Shown here in pieces: positions 62,102 to 64,000 of a stretch of DNA of 64,000 bases. The stretch comes from Arthrobacter sp. (GTDB lineage: Bacteria > Actinomycetota > Actinomycetes > Actinomycetales > Micrococcaceae), in NCBI RefSeq assembly GCF_031179985.1, contig NZ_JAPSHJ010000007.1, positions 70,582-134,581 of the forward strand, written 5' to 3'. Each line of letters starts with the position of its first letter. Within the stretch, counting starts at the first letter, position 1. The notes under the pieces are model-generated. The model did no database searches, was not told the DNA's origin, and saw nothing but the letters and a program-made list of their open reading frames with translations. The position numbers and the translations under genes were made by a program.

Positions 62102-62599
62102 CTAGGTTAGGCCGAGTTGCTCTTGCTGGCTCGCCAGATCGTAGTAGCGGCGTTCCTCAATGATCTTGCCGGACTCGTCCAGGCGGCTGAAGAATGCCAT
62201 GGGGAATTCCAGCCGCCGGCCCGTTGCCGGGATCTCTTCTGCGCCAGGCAGCTGGATGGGCCCGTTGTGGGTACCGACGATTTTTCCCTCAGCAGCGACC
62301 ATGCGATCGTCGACAAGCATGCTGGTCAGAGAGAATTCAAGGTCAGGAAAGGCCCTGAGGAACGTCGTCACGTCCTGTTCTATCGCGGCGCGGCCACGCA
62401 GTGGCTCGGGATACTGGGGATCGACGACGACAGCGTCATCTGCATAGTAGCTGGCAAAGGTAGGGCCGTCATGGGCGTTAATCGCCCGTGATTGCGCCTC
62501 AAGGGTCTGCCGGCCATCCATGGCCATCGCCTGGTCTCGGCCCTCTTCGTCATGGCTCTGGGTGGTCAGTAGAGTCGTGATGAATCTACGAATGAACAT
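62102..62599 (-). CDS. SnoaL-like ester-cyclase/NTF2-fold protein
   Basis: A 165-residue SnoaL-like protein: QSRAINAHDGPTFASYYADDAVVVDPQ, in part, then GRRLEFPMAFFSRLDESGKIIEERRYYDLAS. AAAGAAGCAAGCAC precedes the ATG at 62599. The N-terminal ~30 residues (MFIRRFITTLLTTQSHDEEG) are Ser/Thr/Arg-rich; the domain begins after that. Probably a small-molecule or polyketide-like-substrate protein; no function assigned. Confidence 0.8.
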   Translation of the reverse strand: MFIRRFITTLLTTQSHDEEGRDQAMAMDGRQTLEAQSRAINAHDGPTFASYYADDAVVVDPQYPEPLRGRAAIEQDVTTFLRAFPDLEFSLTSMLVDDRMVAAEGKIVGTHNGPIQLPGAEEIPATGRRLEFPMAFFSRLDESGKIIEERRYYDLASQQEQLGLT

Positions 62600-63170
62600 G
62601 TGCTTGCTTCTTTGCTTGATAAGCCGGTTAGGGTGCCAGTCCCAGCCCGTGGCGTTGAATGCGGTGCGGCCTTGAAAGCCCCCAACAGCGTTTCCCGGCA
62701 ATCCGTGAGCAGAGCCGCATAAGGCGGCCAGCCCCATTCTAAGACAGGAGCAGATCCCCGTGAAGGGACCTGCCGCTCAATTTCGTCAGGTTGAGGTGTA
62801 CGTCTATTGGAGGAACCCCTGATTCACGTCAGGCGTTCCGGACTGCGTTCAGCTGCACAAACAGGCAGCGAGGTATCCGCGGCCGTGGGAAGGCCTGGAA
62901 GTGTGTGTTAGGCCGGCCCAAGGGGGAGGAGGACGCCTTGTCCTTGGCATAGTGATTTTCTCAGGGAGAAGTAGCATGTTCTGTTCCGGCATCGCGACCC
63001 AGGGAAGAACGGCCTATCATTGTGTCGGTCCAAGGTGCGCCATTTCCGAACTTGCTTCCCTGACTCTTGAAGTCAAAGAGTAGGCTGAGGCAGTCGCGAA
63101 CGGTAATGTCCCTCGGGCCCCGTTTGGCTGTGGTGCCGGCTTGCCAAAGCTTGCCTTGCCTTTATGTCGC
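62600..63170. other. Gene-poor stretch between the SnoaL and recombinase genes
   Basis: About 570 bases. A 35-codon plus-strand frame at 62976-63083 begins behind GGGAGAAGTAGC and encodes two Cys (HCVGPRCAIS) but is too short and unsupported to call. No repeat or RNA signature is visible. Confidence 0.45.
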
Positions 63171-63713
63171 TTAAATGAGGTACCGGTAGACCGTGGCGCG
63201 GGAGACTCCGAGCATCTTGCCGATGTCGGTTGCGCTGATTCCTTTGCCTTTGAGTTCCTTGGCCCTGGCAGCGTCTGCGGTGTCCACTTTCCGGGGCCTT
63301 CCGCCGCGACGGTTGTTAGCCGCTGCCGCAGCGAGTCCTGCCCTGGTGCGATCATCGTGTGACGCTCCAGTTGCGCGAAGGCGGCCATGATCGTCAGCAT
63401 CGCTGTGCCCATGGGCCCGGTGGTGTCCCGCCCCTCCGTGAGTGAGCGGAACCCTGCTCCTTGTCCCCGGATGTTCTCCACGACGTAAAGGACATCCCTG
63501 GTGTTGCGTCCCAAGCGGTCGAGCTTCCAGACGGTCAGTACGTCACCGGGCTCCAACCTTTCCATGGCCTTGGAGAGTTGAGGGCGTTCGATAGTGGACC
63601 CGCTGACGCCGTTGTCGGCAAAGACTCCGGCTGCGCCGGCCTTGAGCGCAGTTAGGCTGCAGATCAAGGTTCTGTTCGGTAGTGGAAACTCTCGCGTACG
63701 CGAGCACAGCCAT
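63171..63713 (-). pseudogene. Serine recombinase (resolvase/invertase) broken by two frameshifts
   Basis: Three frames give one resolvase. The ATG at 63713 reads MAVLAYARVSTTEQNLDLQ, with the catalytic Ser, then shifts by an extra base near CAGCCTAAC. The next frame reads LTALKAGAAGVFADNGVSGS, then WKLDRLGRNTRDVLYVV and TGPMGTAMLTIMAAFAQLERH. After MIA the frame shifts again to RAGLAAAAANNRRGGRPRKV, followed by ISATDIGKMLGVSRATVYRYLI, the C-terminal HTH, ending at 63171. The total is 543 bases, divisible by three. The catalytic Ser and HTH remain, but no full-length product can be made. Confidence 0.85.
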
Positions 63714-64000
63714 TGGCCTTCCCCGTATTCTCTTAGTCCCGACGATTTGCAGTTGTGAGACTTTCGGTTGTTAGACGGCATTTTGCGACAGTACGTGTCC
63801 GTGTCGCCATGCGGATCTTCAAAGCCAGCGGGGGAGTGGCCGGCCTGTCGGAATAATCGATCGTAACTGAGATGATGATCGATTTTTCTGCAAGATGCGT
63901 TTTGTATGCTCGGCGGCTCTTGCTGCCAGGCTGACAGGATGACTCTACGCGGTGACGACGAGCCAGTATTCTCGCCCTTTGCGGGCAGGGTCCCCAGATG
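63714..64000. other. Recombinase upstream region with a palindrome
   Basis: AATCGATC (63855-63862) and GATCGATT (63877-63884) are inverted copies 14 bases apart, followed by T-runs. It may be part of a res-type site, or a terminator-like hairpin. The window then ends without a further gene. Confidence 0.4.

Noticed and set aside
61764..62105. 113-codon plus-strand frame in the gap after the hydrolase
   Set aside because: No ribosome site, and the composition is Arg/Ser/Cys-rich like a shadow frame.
62976..63083. 35-codon frame behind a GGGAGAAG site
   Set aside because: Too short and without family; possible but unsupported.

Overview
The window is 64 kb of high-GC actinobacterial chromosome. 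Several features point to a Micrococcaceae genome, probably Arthrobacter or Pseudarthrobacter. These are a dnaK-grpE-dnaJ-hspR cluster under HAIR elements, an MptB-type mannosyltransferase, an Rv2629-type protein, a SigL-like ECF pair, a COG4315 lipoprotein and mainly GTG/ATG starts. The genus is inferred from gene content and sequence style, not from a marker gene. I see no rRNA, tRNA, CRISPR array or intact transposon.

Layout. 0-9 kb: the 3' part of an acyl-CoA synthetase, a LysE exporter, a deleted DUF4287 pseudogene, a RibD/DHFR-like reductase, then SulP followed by two paralogous GT-C mannosyltransferases, meeting a convergent MptB-like enzyme. 9-16.5 kb: an ECF42 sigma factor with its YCII partner, a methyltransferase, an OmpR/HisKA two-component system, an SDR and a DUF4241 protein. 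16.7-21.4 kb: an SGNH hydrolase and a copper module (DUF305 lipoprotein, DUF6153-like protein, CopB-type ATPase) behind a CsoR-type operator. 21.5-30.5 kb: a sugar locus on the minus strand (ABC importer, GH1 glycosidase, secreted sialidase-fold protein with lectin domains), with a LacI regulator and repeated operators both at the importer and upstream of lacI.

30.9-40 kb: a protein with GDYGDAG repeats, the heat-shock operon, two DUF202 membrane proteins and a 1175-residue SWIM/SNF2 helicase. 40-47.8 kb: an Rv2629-like protein, a frameshifted gene, an envelope-stress-like group (Pro-rich and Ala-rich exported proteins, an ECF sigma factor and a membrane partner), a glyoxalase-like protein, and a SigL-like sigma/anti-sigma pair facing a lipoprotein gene across two mirror-image ECF promoters. 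48-53 kb: TerC with a yybP-ykoY (Mn2+) riboswitch, and an arsenic locus with an aquaporin-family channel, an ArsR-ArsC fusion, ArsC and a thioredoxin reductase but no visible ArsB or ACR3 pump. 53-64 kb: small regulators (HxlR, GlxA-type AraC, SoxR) beside the genes they probably control, trmB, methyltransferase and hydrolase genes, gene-poor sequence and a serine recombinase broken by two frameshifts.

The most notable systems are the aquaporin-based arsenic operon with its ArsR-ArsC fusion, the symmetric divergent SigL-type promoters, and the non-canonical ECF group at 42-45 kb. At least four broken genes (DUF4287, GNAT, DUF5655-like, serine recombinase) show ongoing gene decay.
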